The notes beneath the pieces were generated by a model. The model saw only the letters and a list, made by a program, of their open reading frames with translations, did not search any database and had not been told where the DNA came from. Shown here in pieces: positions 1 to 7,021 of a stretch of 14,267 bases of DNA. Position 1 is the first letter of the stretch. Each line of letters begins with the position of its first letter. Source of the DNA: Porphyromonadaceae bacterium (GTDB lineage: Bacteria > Bacteroidota > Bacteroidia > Bacteroidales > Dysgonomonadaceae); assembly GCA_022840285.1 (NCBI GenBank), contig JALHIE010000079.1:1-14267 (forward strand). The letters are read 5' to 3'. Both the position numbers and the translations under genes were made by a program.

Positions 1-25
1 TCCAGAATCATAATCCAGGTTTTAA

Positions 26-82
26 GGCAGCTTGCACATTGATAAGGGGAAGCTCGTTTTTAGAATCAATGGTGCAGCTGCC
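26..82 (+). repeat. R element copy 1 (palindromic repeat)
   Basis: The left arm is GGCAGCTTGCACATTGAT (26-43) and the right arm is ATCAATGGTGCAGCTGCC (65-82). They are reverse complements over about 17 bp with one bulged base on each side, enclosing a 21-nt loop that begins AAGGGGAAGCTCG. The same left arm plus AAGGGGAAGCTCG recurs at 2029, 7573, 11279 and 13895, with weaker forms at 6965 and 7486, always on this strand and between genes. This copy lies upstream of the DUF4143 ATPase gene. It is best described as a REP- or MITE-like element; no transposase for it is present here. Confidence 0.8.
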
Positions 83-181
83 GTCAACCACGGACCTGGA
101 CGGGAGCTTGCCGTGGAAGCGTTCTTGAGATGGCTTAAATTTGGTGGATACTGGCATTTTGGATAAATAAATTTGGTGGGG
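74..181 (+). repeat. B repeat copy 1
   Basis: This stretch is closely similar to 12802-12910 in the same orientation. Shared blocks are GGGAGCTTGCCGTGGAAGCG, AAATTTGGTGGATAC, GGCATTTT and AATAAATTTGGTGGGG. Its left edge overlaps the right arm of the R element, so R and B are physically joined. It contains two TAAATTTG motifs (136-143 and 168-175) that fit the Bacteroidetes -7 consensus TAnnTTTG. The second lies about 48 nt before the ATPase start, but no TTG stands 19-21 bp upstream, so promoter activity is only possible. Confidence 0.7.
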
Positions 182-222
182 CTATGTTTTTAGGTTACAT
201 TCGTGCATAAAATTTGTAGGCA

Positions 223-1569
223 ATGGAAAACCATATAATCTTTTTCAAAAGAAAGATGTACGATACGATGCTCAAATGGAAATCGGAGCGTAATGGAGAT
301 ACAGCATTGCTGATACAGGGAGCCAGGCGTATCGGAAAATCTACCATAGCAGAGGAATTTGCCCGTAATGAGTATAAATCATACATATTGATAGACTTTT
401 CAAACGTTTCAAAGGAAGTCAGCGATTTGTTCAAGGACATATCCGATTTAAACTATCTTTTTCTCAGGTTGCAATTCATATATCAGGTGCAATTGTACGA
501 AAGAGAATCGGTGATCATATTTGATGAAGTCCAGCTACAGCCGCTCGCAAGACAGGCCATCAAGCATCTGGTGAAAGACCATCGATATGACTACATTGAG
601 ACAGGATCTTTAATATCTGTAAGGTCAAGAAGCCGCAATATTATCATTCCGAGTGAAGAGACAAAGGTAGATATGTTCCCTATGGATTATGAAGAATTCA
701 GATGGGCGCTTGGCGATACAGCTACCATTCCGTTATTGCGTAATGCTTTTGAAAAGAAATTGCCGCTTGGCGATGCTGTTCATCGGAAACTCATAAGGGA
801 CTTCCGCTTGTATATGCTAGTGGGAGGAATGCCACAAGCCGTCGCTGCATATATTAAGACGAATAATTTTACTGCCGTTGATTTGGCAAAACGTGACATC
901 ATAGCTCTCTACGAAGAAGATTTCGGGAAAATAGATGACTCGGGTAGAGCAAAAGCCATGTATGATGCCATTCCCGCTCAACTCAGCAAAAACGCATTGC
1001 GTTATCAGGTGGGAAAAGCTGTTAAGGATGAAAAGGTGGAAAGGATTGTGAATGTCGTGAAGGAGATGGAGGATTCCATGACGGTAAATGTTACATACCA
1101 CTCAGATGATCCGAATGCTGGATTAGCCCTTACAAAGAATGAGGAATACTTCAAGATGTATGCTTCGGATACCGGCTTGTTTGTCACTCTCGCATTCAAG
1201 GATAGTGATATTACGGAAAATGTCATTTATGATAAGCTGCTGAATGATAAGCTAAGTACCAATCTGGGATATGTCTATGAGAATGTTATTGCCCAGATGC
1301 TGAGAGCGACCGGAAAGAACCTGTTTTATCATACGATTCCATACGCCGAAGGCAAGAAGTATTATGAAATAGATTTTGTCATCCCCCACAAGCATAAGAT
1401 ATCGCCTGTCGAGGTGAAGTCCTCAGGGTATAAAACGCATAAATCATTAGACGTATTCTGTTCCAAGTTCTCTGATCGTATAATGCACAAGTATTTGATC
1501 TACACAAAGGATTATAAGAAGGAAAATGGGGTTGAGTATATACCGGTATATATGACAATGTTTTTGTAG
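223..1569 (+). CDS. AAA+ ATPase with DUF4143 C-terminal domain
   Basis: This 448-residue protein belongs to the common bacterial and archaeal family of AAA+ ATPases carrying DUF4143. The P-loop GARRIGKST spans residues 33-41 and the Walker B site ends in D101-E102 after a hydrophobic strand. The middle contains the family signature MLVGGMPQAV. The C-terminal part has a PD-(D/E)xK nuclease-like pattern: E382-I-D384, then E397-V-K399 followed by SSG. Length and the ending (IPVYMTMFL) are typical, so the gene looks intact. The cellular role of the family is not firmly established; association with mobile DNA and possible DNA action are inference. The start at 223 fits the usual short N-terminus; M12 at 256 is an alternative. 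It stands alone between the R-B repeat pair and a debris region. Two related ATPase genes lie at 11339-12629 and after 13991, also beside repeats. Confidence 0.88.
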   Translation: MENHIIFFKRKMYDTMLKWKSERNGDTALLIQGARRIGKSTIAEEFARNEYKSYILIDFSNVSKEVSDLFKDISDLNYLFLRLQFIYQVQLYERESVIIFDEVQLQPLARQAIKHLVKDHRYDYIETGSLISVRSRSRNIIIPSEETKVDMFPMDYEEFRWALGDTATIPLLRNAFEKKLPLGDAVHRKLIRDFRLYMLVGGMPQAVAAYIKTNNFTAVDLAKRDIIALYEEDFGKIDDSGRAKAMYDAIPAQLSKNALRYQVGKAVKDEKVERIVNVVKEMEDSMTVNVTYHSDDPNAGLALTKNEEYFKMYASDTGLFVTLAFKDSDITENVIYDKLLNDKLSTNLGYVYENVIAQMLRATGKNLFYHTIPYAEGKKYYEIDFVIPHKHKISPVEVKSSGYKTHKSLDVFCSKFSDRIMHKYLIYTKDYKKENGVEYIPVYMTMFL

Positions 1570-1634
1570 CAATTATGCCAGACGCGGTCTGGAGATGACT
1601 CTTTCCTCGGTCCACAAGAATGTTGTGGTGAAGC

Positions 1635-1769
1635 ATGACCAAAGGCAAGGTGGCTGATTTGAAATTTCCACGAACTCAGAAGCAAATTCAATTCGATAAA
1701 CTACTCGCAGTCGCAAAGAAATACGACCTGGACACATTTTCGATGCACATACAATCATTGATTATTTAA
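1635..1769 (+). pseudogene. Remnant ORF with GlmS-like start, otherwise unknown
   Basis: A 44-codon frame opens with MTKGKVADLK. Residues TKGKVADL are identical to codons 47-54 of the glmS at 7907, although DNA identity over these 24 bases is only about three quarters. The rest (KFPRTQKQIQFDKLL and onward) is not recognised. A second frame, 1739-1864, continues with an unrecognised protein-like stretch (FDAHTIIDYLIQNHTETIQ) before stopping, which suggests one older gene broken by a frameshift. The glmS match is short and could be chance, but two clearer glmS pieces follow within 450 bp. Confidence 0.35.
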
Positions 1770-1840
1770 TTCAGAATCACACTGAAACTATACAGAAAAC
1801 GCTTGTTGGCGAAAAAATAGTTTATGACAACATTCCCCTT

Positions 1841-1970
1841 AAAAGTCCTAAACGCCTGGAATAACGTGGCTACGAAAGTATTGACCTTGCACTTATCAAA
1901 TCGGTAAACCAACTGGCAGTATACAAGATCAAAGGCATCCTCCCCGCCAACATCGCCGACAGCCGGTTAT
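1841..1970 (+). pseudogene. glmS fragment: Degenerate glmS N-terminal fragment
   Basis: Translated in the frame starting near 1839, this stretch reads PKRLE, stop, RGYES, then a diverged stretch, then NQLAVYKIKG. It aligns with KRLEYRGYDSAGLATINQANQLAVYKTKG of the intact GlmS encoded at 7907 (roughly codons 23-50). The glmS Tyr codon TAC has become TAA. Identity is high in the blocks CTAAACGCCTGGAATAACG and AACCAACTGGC and low in between. No start codon, glutaminase Cys or downstream domain is present, so this is a dead fragment, older than the one at 2065. The intact gene is about 6 kb away on the same strand. Confidence 0.7.
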
Positions 1971-1985
1971 AAATGTAATTTTTTT

Positions 1986-2013
1986 CCCAGATCCGGGAGG
2001 CGCGGGATCTGGG
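1986..2013. repeat. 9-bp inverted repeat left of R copy 2
   Basis: CCCAGATCC (1986-1994) and GGATCTGGG (2005-2013) are exact reverse complements around a GC-rich 10-nt loop. A T-run precedes it on the plus strand, so a transcript of either strand would lack the U-tract after the stem, and a terminator role is not supported. It occupies the place left of R copy 2 where other copies carry a CCGGAAT-rich end module. Confidence 0.45.
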
Positions 2014-2028
2014 GATCCTGGATAGACT

Positions 2029-2061
2029 AAGGCAGCCTGCACATTGATAAGGGGAAGCTCG
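2029..2061 (+). repeat. R element copy 2, left half only
   Basis: The left arm GGCAGCCTGCACATTGAT and the inner AAGGGGAAGCTCG match R copies 5 and 7 exactly or nearly so. The right arm is missing. Three bases after the repeat, the sequence becomes nearly identical to codons 45-60 of glmS. The junction looks like a deletion that joined an R element to glmS coding sequence: the R copy upstream of glmS also continues GCTCGTCCC, and a CGTC occurs at both break sites. Confidence 0.75.
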
Positions 2062-2064
2062 TCC

Positions 2065-2133
2065 CTACAAAACCAAAGGCAAAGTCGCCGGGCTGGCACG
2101 CTACATCCTCGACAAAGACATCCACAAAGAATA
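2065..2133 (+). pseudogene. glmS fragment: glmS fragment fused to half R element
   Basis: From CTACAAAACCAAAGGCAAAG onward, DNA identity with 8041 onward (inside intact glmS) is very high until about 2106, with a further short match near AAAGACA. The frame reads YKTKGKVAGLARYI, then LDKDIHKE and a stop; the intact enzyme has YKTKGKVADLARYI followed by QGKDTSG. High identity implies recent origin compared with the fragment at 1841. It has no start and cannot encode an enzyme. The XRE operon promoter begins just downstream. Confidence 0.8.
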
Positions 2134-2162
2134 ACTCTCCCACCTAAAAATTTGCAAATATT

Positions 2163-2211
2163 GTGTTGCAATAATTGCATATACAAATATAAATACATAG
2201 ATTTGCAACAC
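2163..2211. promoter_or_regulatory. Inverted-repeat operator candidate for the XRE operon
   Basis: GTGTTGCAA (2163-2171) and TTGCAACAC (2203-2211) are perfect 9-bp inverted arms 31 bp apart. The right arm overlaps the -7 element and the left arm ends four bases before the -33 element, so a dimer binding here would cover the promoter. This fits autoregulation by the XRE protein encoded 29 bp downstream, as is usual for XRE-type antitoxins. Binding itself is inferred. Confidence 0.55.
2175..2205 (+). promoter_or_regulatory. Bacteroidetes-type promoter of the XRE-ImmA-PIN operon
   Basis: TTG at 2175-2177, a 20-bp spacer and TAGATTTG at 2198-2205 match the Bacteroidetes primary sigma consensus TTG-N19-21-TAnnTTTG at every fixed position. 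Transcription would start near 2212, leaving a leader of roughly 28 nt before the ATG at 2240. Confidence 0.65.
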
Positions 2212-2239
2212 ACAAAGAAGTTCGTAAAGAGATTTATTC

Positions 2240-2569
2240 ATGAAAACAACCAACAATTTAAAAGCCTTTAGAGAAGCTGCAGGATTTACTCAGGAAAGGG
2301 TGGCCGGGTTTCTTGATATTGAAAGAGGAACGCTTTCTAATTATGAACTTGGAACACGTGAAGCACCTGTTTCAATATTAATAAAATTATCAAATTTATA
2401 TGGTGTTAATCTTTCCGATTTCTATGAAACTGATCCGGAAAAAGTGAAAGATGCCTTAATTTGTTCTTTTAGAATTGAAGGCTTATCGGACAAAGACCTG
2501 AAACACGTTATGGATTTTAAGGATGTGGTTAAATCGTACCTTAAAATGGATTATATATCAAATCAATGA
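2240..2569 (+). CDS. XRE-family helix-turn-helix regulator (probable antitoxin)
   Basis: This 109-residue protein has one XRE/Cro-type helix-turn-helix at about residues 6-60, with the recognisable run FTQERVAGFLDIERGTLSNY followed by a helix and YGVNLSDF. It should bind operator DNA as a dimer; the inverted repeat at 2163-2211 over its own promoter is the obvious site. The C-terminal 45 residues are charged and helical, as expected for a partner-binding tail. Its TGA overlaps the ATG of the ImmA-like gene (ATGA), so the two are translationally coupled. XRE genes coupled to COG2856 (ImmA/IrrE) genes are a known toxin-antitoxin-like or phage/ICE regulatory pairing. Which member would be the toxin here is inference. 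Confidence 0.88.
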   Translation: MKTTNNLKAFREAAGFTQERVAGFLDIERGTLSNYELGTREAPVSILIKLSNLYGVNLSDFYETDPEKVKDALICSFRIEGLSDKDLKHVMDFKDVVKSYLKMDYISNQ

Positions 2570-3279
2570 TAACGGATACCATAGAAATAAAAGCAAGTGA
2601 GTTGAGAAGCGAATGGGGTCTATCGCCCTATGATCCTGTACCTATTAAGCAATTGCTGTTGAAATTAAATATTCTGACACTTTTTAGATCTTTAGAGGAA
2701 AACTTATCCGGAATGTGTTTAAAAAGAAACGAAAAAAGGTTTCTTTTGATTAATTCCAATCATCCGATAGGAAGACAGAATTTTTCGATTGCCCATGAAC
2801 TGTACCATCTTTTTGTACAAGAAACCTTTGATGTGCATTATTGTAATCCAGGGAATCATTCTTCAATCAAGCAAGAGAAAGAAGCTGATTTTTTTGCCTC
2901 GGTTTTTCTGATGCCGGAAATTGGAATAAAAAAAATGATTCCTGAGCAAGAACTCATAAAAAGAGATGTTTCTGTTGCCACATTACTCAAACTGGAACAA
3001 TATTATGGTGTATCCGGTATGGCACTATTGGTTCGTTTAAAGACATTAGGTCTAATTACAAAAGAAAAATTTTCTGAGTATCAGGGGTTGCCAAAAATAC
3101 GCACAGCACGTGAATATGGATATGACCCCGCATTGTATTTGCCAGGAAACGATGGATTGGTTTTAGGAGATTACGGTGTTAAAGCCAAAGCGCTGTTAGA
3201 CAAGGATTTGATTTCTGAAGGGCATTATATTGAATTGCTTTCGAAAATTGGTGTTGATCCGACTTTGAATAATGAATGA
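2566..3279 (+). CDS. ImmA/IrrE-type zinc metallopeptidase (COG2856)
   Basis: This 237-residue protein has the zinc motif HELYH at residues 77-81 (HExxH, with E78 as catalytic base). The downstream run KEADFFASVFLMP supplies E106 as the likely third ligand, the standard ImmA/IrrE arrangement. Family members such as Bacillus ImmA cleave a cognate XRE repressor, and IrrE/PprI cleaves DdrO. By analogy, the substrate here may be the XRE protein encoded just upstream. The region after the protease core (about 150-237) is an extra helical segment seen in many stand-alone members. The gene overlaps the XRE gene by four bases and is followed after 16 bp by the PIN-like gene, so all three probably share one mRNA. 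Confidence 0.9.
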   Translation: MITDTIEIKASELRSEWGLSPYDPVPIKQLLLKLNILTLFRSLEENLSGMCLKRNEKRFLLINSNHPIGRQNFSIAHELYHLFVQETFDVHYCNPGNHSSIKQEKEADFFASVFLMPEIGIKKMIPEQELIKRDVSVATLLKLEQYYGVSGMALLVRLKTLGLITKEKFSEYQGLPKIRTAREYGYDPALYLPGNDGLVLGDYGVKAKALLDKDLISEGHYIELLSKIGVDPTLNNE

Positions 3280-3295
3280 CTTTTAGTGTTTGATT

Positions 3296-3820
3296 ATGGT
3301 GGGGAGAAAATTGATAAAAGTTATTCTTGATTCCGATGTTGTTATTCACTTTATCAAGGGAGGCTGTCTGAATGTGTTACCTAAAATATTACCCACTTAT
3401 GCTTTTGTAATTCTAGATATAGTCTTTGAAAGGGAACTTGCTGAAAGACACAGGCCAATTGTTCAAAACACAGTAGATTTGTTAAAAACAATTTCGATTG
3501 AAAAGTGGGAACCTCTGGGTGAGGAAAGAAGAGAATTCTTTGCTTTACAGAAGAGATTTGGAGTGGGCGAAAGTGCAGCTATGGCATACTGTAAGTATAG
3601 AAAAGAAGTGTTGGCTAGCAGTAATCTAAAAGATATTGTTGAGTATTGTGAAGAAAATAGAATTACCTATTTTACTACAATGGATTTTTTGTGTCAGGCG
3701 ATAACTTCAGAAGTAATGACTGAGGAGCAATGCGATGAATTTATTGCAACAGTAAAAGCTAAAGGAAGTAAATTGCCTGTAACGAAGATACGTGATTTTT
3801 CTCCTCGGCTAATATTGTGA
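3296..3820 (+). CDS. PIN-like domain protein, third gene of the operon
   Basis: The preferred start is ATG 3296, giving 174 residues; a TTG at 3290 is in frame but less likely. The N-terminal strand KVILDSDVVIHFIKGG carries D12 and D14. Further acidic residues are E45/E47, E92 in FGVGESAAMAYC and D113 in SSNLKDI. This acidic spacing, together with the ExxAM-type helix and a late TTMDFL strand, fits the PIN fold, whose metal-binding acids cut RNA in VapC-like toxins. The N-terminal Asp is in the expected place. The exact PIN subfamily is not recognised. Known XRE-ImmA modules often carry a third gene of this kind, so the PIN protein may be the toxic effector under control of the other two; this is inference. 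Confidence 0.72.
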   Translation: MVGRKLIKVILDSDVVIHFIKGGCLNVLPKILPTYAFVILDIVFERELAERHRPIVQNTVDLLKTISIEKWEPLGEERREFFALQKRFGVGESAAMAYCKYRKEVLASSNLKDIVEYCEENRITYFTTMDFLCQAITSEVMTEEQCDEFIATVKAKGSKLPVTKIRDFSPRLIL

Positions 3821-3917
3821 TTATAAGAAGTCACTCCCATATGAAGAAAAGGAGTACTTTACAACACTCTTGAAGAAGAACTTTGATGCGGATGTTGAAA
3901 CAGTTGAGCTTCGATAA
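3819..3917 (+). pseudogene. C-terminal remnant of an unknown gene
   Basis: Overlapping the PIN-like stop by two bases, a different frame reads DYKKSLPYEEKEYFTTLL and continues with an acidic, protein-like tail before TAA at 3915-3917. It has no start codon and a composition typical of a real C-terminus, so it looks like the end of a gene whose front was lost. The 47 bp that follow, and the start of the next open frame, contain another frame with glmS-like C-rich codons (IDGLKLTHKEFIQTIS) that I could not place. Confidence 0.3.
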
Positions 3918-3964
3918 TCACGGATAGCTTTCCATCCACAAATCAAAAATCGCCGGCCGATTCC

Positions 3965-4534
3965 ATGGAGATTACTTCTAGATTGACGGCCTCAAACTCA
4001 CCCACAAAGAATTCATCCAGACCATCAGCTGTAAAAGGTTGGAACTTCACGTTGAAGTTTGATAATCATGAAACGGTTTCGCAGATTTTAATTTTTGATA
4101 CAAACAGGAATAGCCAAATACTGAAAGATATTGAAGTGAACATCTCTCGTTTTAAATCGATATTAATTCTTACTGAGAGGAAATCTCATGTAAACGTTCT
4201 CAATTTATATTTAAAAGAAAGATACGAAACTGTTGCCATATCTGGAGATGATTCGGAACGAAGTCGCAAAAGCAAGCTGGAGCAAATTGAACAAGGCCAT
4301 TTTCAAATTATTATTTCCACCGGACAATATTTTGGTGAAGGAATTGATGTCAGTGAGTTGGAATGCCTTTTTATTGTCTATCCTTTTGCTTTTGAAGGGA
4401 AGTTAGTTCAATATATTGGCAGGATTCAGCGATCTGGTAAGGCTCCTGTAATCTTCGATTACCGGGATTCAAAAATTGATTACTTTGAGAAGATGTTCAA
4501 ACAACGTAACAGGTATTACAACAAACTGAGGTAA
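3965..4534 (+). pseudogene. 5'-truncated SF2 helicase, C-terminal RecA-like domain only
   Basis: From about residue 60 of the 189, this is the second RecA-like domain of a superfamily 2 helicase. Motif IV is SILILTERKSH (65-75), motif V is STGQYFGEGIDV (118-129) and motif VI is QYIGRIQRSG (149-158). The first RecA domain with its P-loop and DExx box is absent, so it cannot hydrolyse ATP alone. The last part (FDYRDSKIDYFEKMF) resembles the ends of helicases found in TOTE-type conflict systems, whose larger proteins also carry a primase domain; that assignment is by eye. The first 20 residues are Ser/Thr/Pro-rich and come from unrelated sequence, so the ATG at 3965 is probably fortuitous. Four bases separate it from the next gene, consistent with one former operon. 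Confidence 0.7.
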
Positions 4535-4538
4535 TTTA

Positions 4539-5975
4539 ATGGCAATCAAGGCGAAACGTGAAATGAGCAAAGACGACATTCTGAATGATATACTGGCACA
4601 TACCGCTAAAAGCAAGCTGGATCAGTTTATCAGGGAATATGCCCACGATAACGAGAATTTTCAGGCCTTTTTCATGGAAAAATTTTCTCCGAAACCCAAA
4701 TCAAATTCCAGAATGAAGCCACAGGAAGATTATATGAAAACCATTCAAAAGGCTTTTATTAATAGTGGAATTAAGTCATACAGCAGGTACGGAAACAGAA
4801 TCGAAGATTTTGGTTTTGATGCCTGCGCTGTTAGCGAAAAATTGGAGCATTTATTGGAAAAAGCCCACTATAATATTCGGCATGATAACAGAGAGGAAGC
4901 CATTTGTATTGCGCAAAAGTTGATTGAAACCATTCCCGATTATTGGGATGAGGGATTCGACTACGAATGTTTGGTTCCGGAAGTATACGACAAGGCGATT
5001 GATTTGCTGGAAGAGATGTTGAATGAAAAACTTTCGAATGATCAGGTAGAATCGATCTTTAGTTGGTACGAAAAAGTAATTGGAGATAAAAAGCATGAAT
5101 ACGTGGGACAAAATACTTCTTTGGAGGTGTTGGAAAAATATTTTGTTTCAGATGCTGTAGGTGGTTTTGATCGTGTGCTGCGCATCATTAATCGGCGGAT
5201 AGCGAATGCCGGGGATTATGAGCAAGAACGAGCTGTGTTGGATAAGATATACCTCTTGGTTGAAAATGATCGGGAGGAGGATGCAGATCAAACAATCGGG
5301 GAGTTCCTGTTTTATCCTGAAGTCCGGAAGATCAAGTTAAAGCGTATGCTGGCAGAAAATAGGTATGATCAGGCCATTGAATTGCTGCAGGAAGGAATTG
5401 TAATTGCTAGAAAAAAAAAGGAGACAGGCATTGAAAGTGAATGGTTACAACAACTGTTATTCGTGTATAAGCAGTTGAATAACAGCAAAAAAGTTCTTGA
5501 AATTACCAAAAAATTATTTGTGCAAGGGACGGAACAACGTACCTGTTACAAGTCGCTAAAAAAAATCACACCAAAAGCAGAATGGCATGAAATGCTGTCG
5601 TGGATATTACAGAACTTATCTGAGAAGGGTTTTTATAGCTCCATTGAATTGAAGGCAGATATTTTCATTGAACACCAGATGTGGGATGATCTTTGGCAGC
5701 TTTGTCTGAGAAGGGGCATAGAGTTTCTACGTCAATATGAAAAACACCTACTTCCCCGGTACGAAAAGGAGATTCTGTCAGTCTATCTTAAATATGTTCA
5801 GCAGCAAGCTTCCATTACAGATAAGAAGGCGTACATAATAGTAGCCAACATGTTGAACCGAATGAAATCGTTCGATGGTGGACCTGCGCTCGTCGGGCAA
5901 CTGGTCAATCAATACAGGCATATTTATAAACGCCGGATCTATATGATGAAAGAACTGGACAGCGTAAAATTGTGA
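4539..5975 (+). CDS. Helical-repeat protein of unknown function
   Basis: This 478-residue protein has no membrane segment, signal peptide or enzyme motif that I recognise. Residues 27-49 (LDQFIREYAHDNENFQAFF and following) resemble a short helical motif found in SWIM zinc-finger proteins, but no CxC...CxH zinc motif is present. The remainder is almost wholly alpha-helical with TPR-like helix pairs, for example the runs around AICIAQKLIETIPDYW and IELLQEGIVIARKKK, which suggests a protein-binding scaffold. The frame is open over its whole length and the base composition matches the neighbouring helicase fragment. It starts four bases after the helicase stop, so it was probably the helicase's operon partner and may have lost its function with it. 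Confidence 0.7.
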   Translation: MAIKAKREMSKDDILNDILAHTAKSKLDQFIREYAHDNENFQAFFMEKFSPKPKSNSRMKPQEDYMKTIQKAFINSGIKSYSRYGNRIEDFGFDACAVSEKLEHLLEKAHYNIRHDNREEAICIAQKLIETIPDYWDEGFDYECLVPEVYDKAIDLLEEMLNEKLSNDQVESIFSWYEKVIGDKKHEYVGQNTSLEVLEKYFVSDAVGGFDRVLRIINRRIANAGDYEQERAVLDKIYLLVENDREEDADQTIGEFLFYPEVRKIKLKRMLAENRYDQAIELLQEGIVIARKKKETGIESEWLQQLLFVYKQLNNSKKVLEITKKLFVQGTEQRTCYKSLKKITPKAEWHEMLSWILQNLSEKGFYSSIELKADIFIEHQMWDDLWQLCLRRGIEFLRQYEKHLLPRYEKEILSVYLKYVQQQASITDKKAYIIVANMLNRMKSFDGGPALVGQLVNQYRHIYKRRIYMMKELDSVKL

Positions 5976-6128
5976 TGGTTGTCGTATATGGCAACGGGAA
6001 TGTTTAAGAATAAAAAAACTACTTCAAACATAGAAAGATAATGCAGGAATATCCTAAAGGTCTTGTACTACTATTTACTCCTGGACAAACGAAGATGTCT
6101 TTGCACTTCATGGAGGAACGGTAATAAA

Positions 6129-6159
6129 TTGCAATTATTTCCACCAGAACATATGTTTA
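6129..6159 (+). promoter_or_regulatory. Candidate promoter of the pRiA4b-like gene
   Basis: TTG (6129-6131), a 20-bp spacer and TATGTTTA (6152-6159) match the Bacteroidetes consensus except for the last base. The ATG follows 19 bp later, giving a very short leader. The rest of the gap 5976-6178 holds only a 27-codon frame (6041-6124, beginning MQEYPKGLVLLF) with no recognisable function or start signal. Confidence 0.45.
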
Positions 6160-6178
6160 ACGATTCATAATAAATACT

Positions 6179-6955
6179 ATGGGAAAAACGTATAAAATCA
6201 GACTCTCACTCAATCACAGCAATCCGGAGATATACCGTGTCATGCTGGTGGACAGCGAAATAATGCTGTCGCAGTTTCACGAGCTTATCCAGATAGTCAT
6301 GGAGTGGGAAGAGGAACACCTTCACTGTTTTGAAGTGGGTAATCATTATTTTGAGCCGCGTTATTCAGATGATGACATGTGGAAGGAAGGCACGAATATT
6401 GACTATGCCGGCATTATGCTATCAGAGGTGCTTAACGGCAGCAGAAAGAAGATAGAGTATCAATACGACTTCGGCGACAGCCACGAAGTTACGATCCGGC
6501 TGCTGGATATTATGGACGAGGAGTGCCCCACTCCAAAATGTCTGGAAGCTGTGCTCCGTGCACCTGTAGAGGATGTAGGAGGCATTGGGGGCTATTACCA
6601 GATGCTGGAAGTTCTGAAGAATCCAAAGGACGAGGAATACAGGTCATACCGTGAATGGTTGGGCTTGGAAAAGGGGGAGAAGTTCCGTACTAAAGCCTTG
6701 CCGCTGAGCACTCTTAACCGTCAGATGGAGACCCTTGTAAAGACAAAGCACTACCAGATGCTGAAAAAGCAGAAGAAGCAAGGTACCGCATCGCCACGAA
6801 AGACCGGTATAAACAACCATCAGGCAGAAGGTCCTATCCGTCAAATTCATGACTTTCTAGATGATTATCAGAAGAAACACGGGAGCTTTGATTCCCTTGA
6901 ACAGGCGAATAAGGTTCTTGCCGGGTTTATAAAGAAACTCAACGAAAAGAAATAG
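6179..6955 (+). CDS. Plasmid pRiA4b ORF-3 family protein
   Basis: The 258-residue product matches the PRiA4_ORF3 fold (Pfam family named after the Rhizobium plasmid pRiA4b). It starts with the typical strand YKIRLSLNHSNPEIYR (5-20), then the helix DSEIMLSQFHELIQIVMEW (25-43) and FEVGNHYFEP (51-60). The signature YQYDFGDSHEVTIRLLD spans 94-110, where Y-D-F-G-D is the family hallmark, and CPTPKCLEA plus GGIGGYYQMLE complete the domain near residue 145. The C-terminal 80 residues are a Lys/Gln-rich extension ending in a predicted helix. No biochemical activity is established for the family; it is frequent on plasmids and in accessory regions. The gene stands alone and is followed within ten bases by repeat DNA. 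Confidence 0.85.
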   Translation: MGKTYKIRLSLNHSNPEIYRVMLVDSEIMLSQFHELIQIVMEWEEEHLHCFEVGNHYFEPRYSDDDMWKEGTNIDYAGIMLSEVLNGSRKKIEYQYDFGDSHEVTIRLLDIMDEECPTPKCLEAVLRAPVEDVGGIGGYYQMLEVLKNPKDEEYRSYREWLGLEKGEKFRTKALPLSTLNRQMETLVKTKHYQMLKKQKKQGTASPRKTGINNHQAEGPIRQIHDFLDDYQKKHGSFDSLEQANKVLAGFIKKLNEKK

Positions 6956-6964
6956 CGGAAGATA

Positions 6965-6991
6965 GCAGCCTGCACATTGAAAAGGGGAAGC
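6965..6991 (+). repeat. R element copy 3, degenerate left half
   Basis: GCAGCCTGCACATTGA followed by AAAGGGGAAGC matches the left arm and inner box of R with one deletion. It leads directly into the GGGAAGC hairpin and shares its last bases with that stem. No right arm is present. It marks the left end of the first large repeat complex. Confidence 0.6.
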
Positions 6992-7019
6992 CCCGGCTTT
7001 CAAAAAGCTTCCCGTTCTT
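6985..7019 (+). terminator. Hairpin H copy 1, possible terminator
   Basis: GGGAAGC (6985-6991) pairs with GCTTCCC (7007-7013) around a 15-nt loop, and GTTCTTAG follows. Standing 30 bp after the pRiA4b-like stop, it could end that transcript, although the U-tract is weak. An almost identical loop and right arm recur at 13387-13422 at the left of the second tandem array, so it is also a component of the composite repeat. Confidence 0.5.
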
Positions 7020-7021
7020 AG

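Noticed and set aside
195..440. Small minus-strand frame over the start of the first ATPase, and other small antisense frames in the ATPase and helical-repeat genes
   Set aside because: They overlap well-supported coding sequence, have no recognisable domains and lack promoters.
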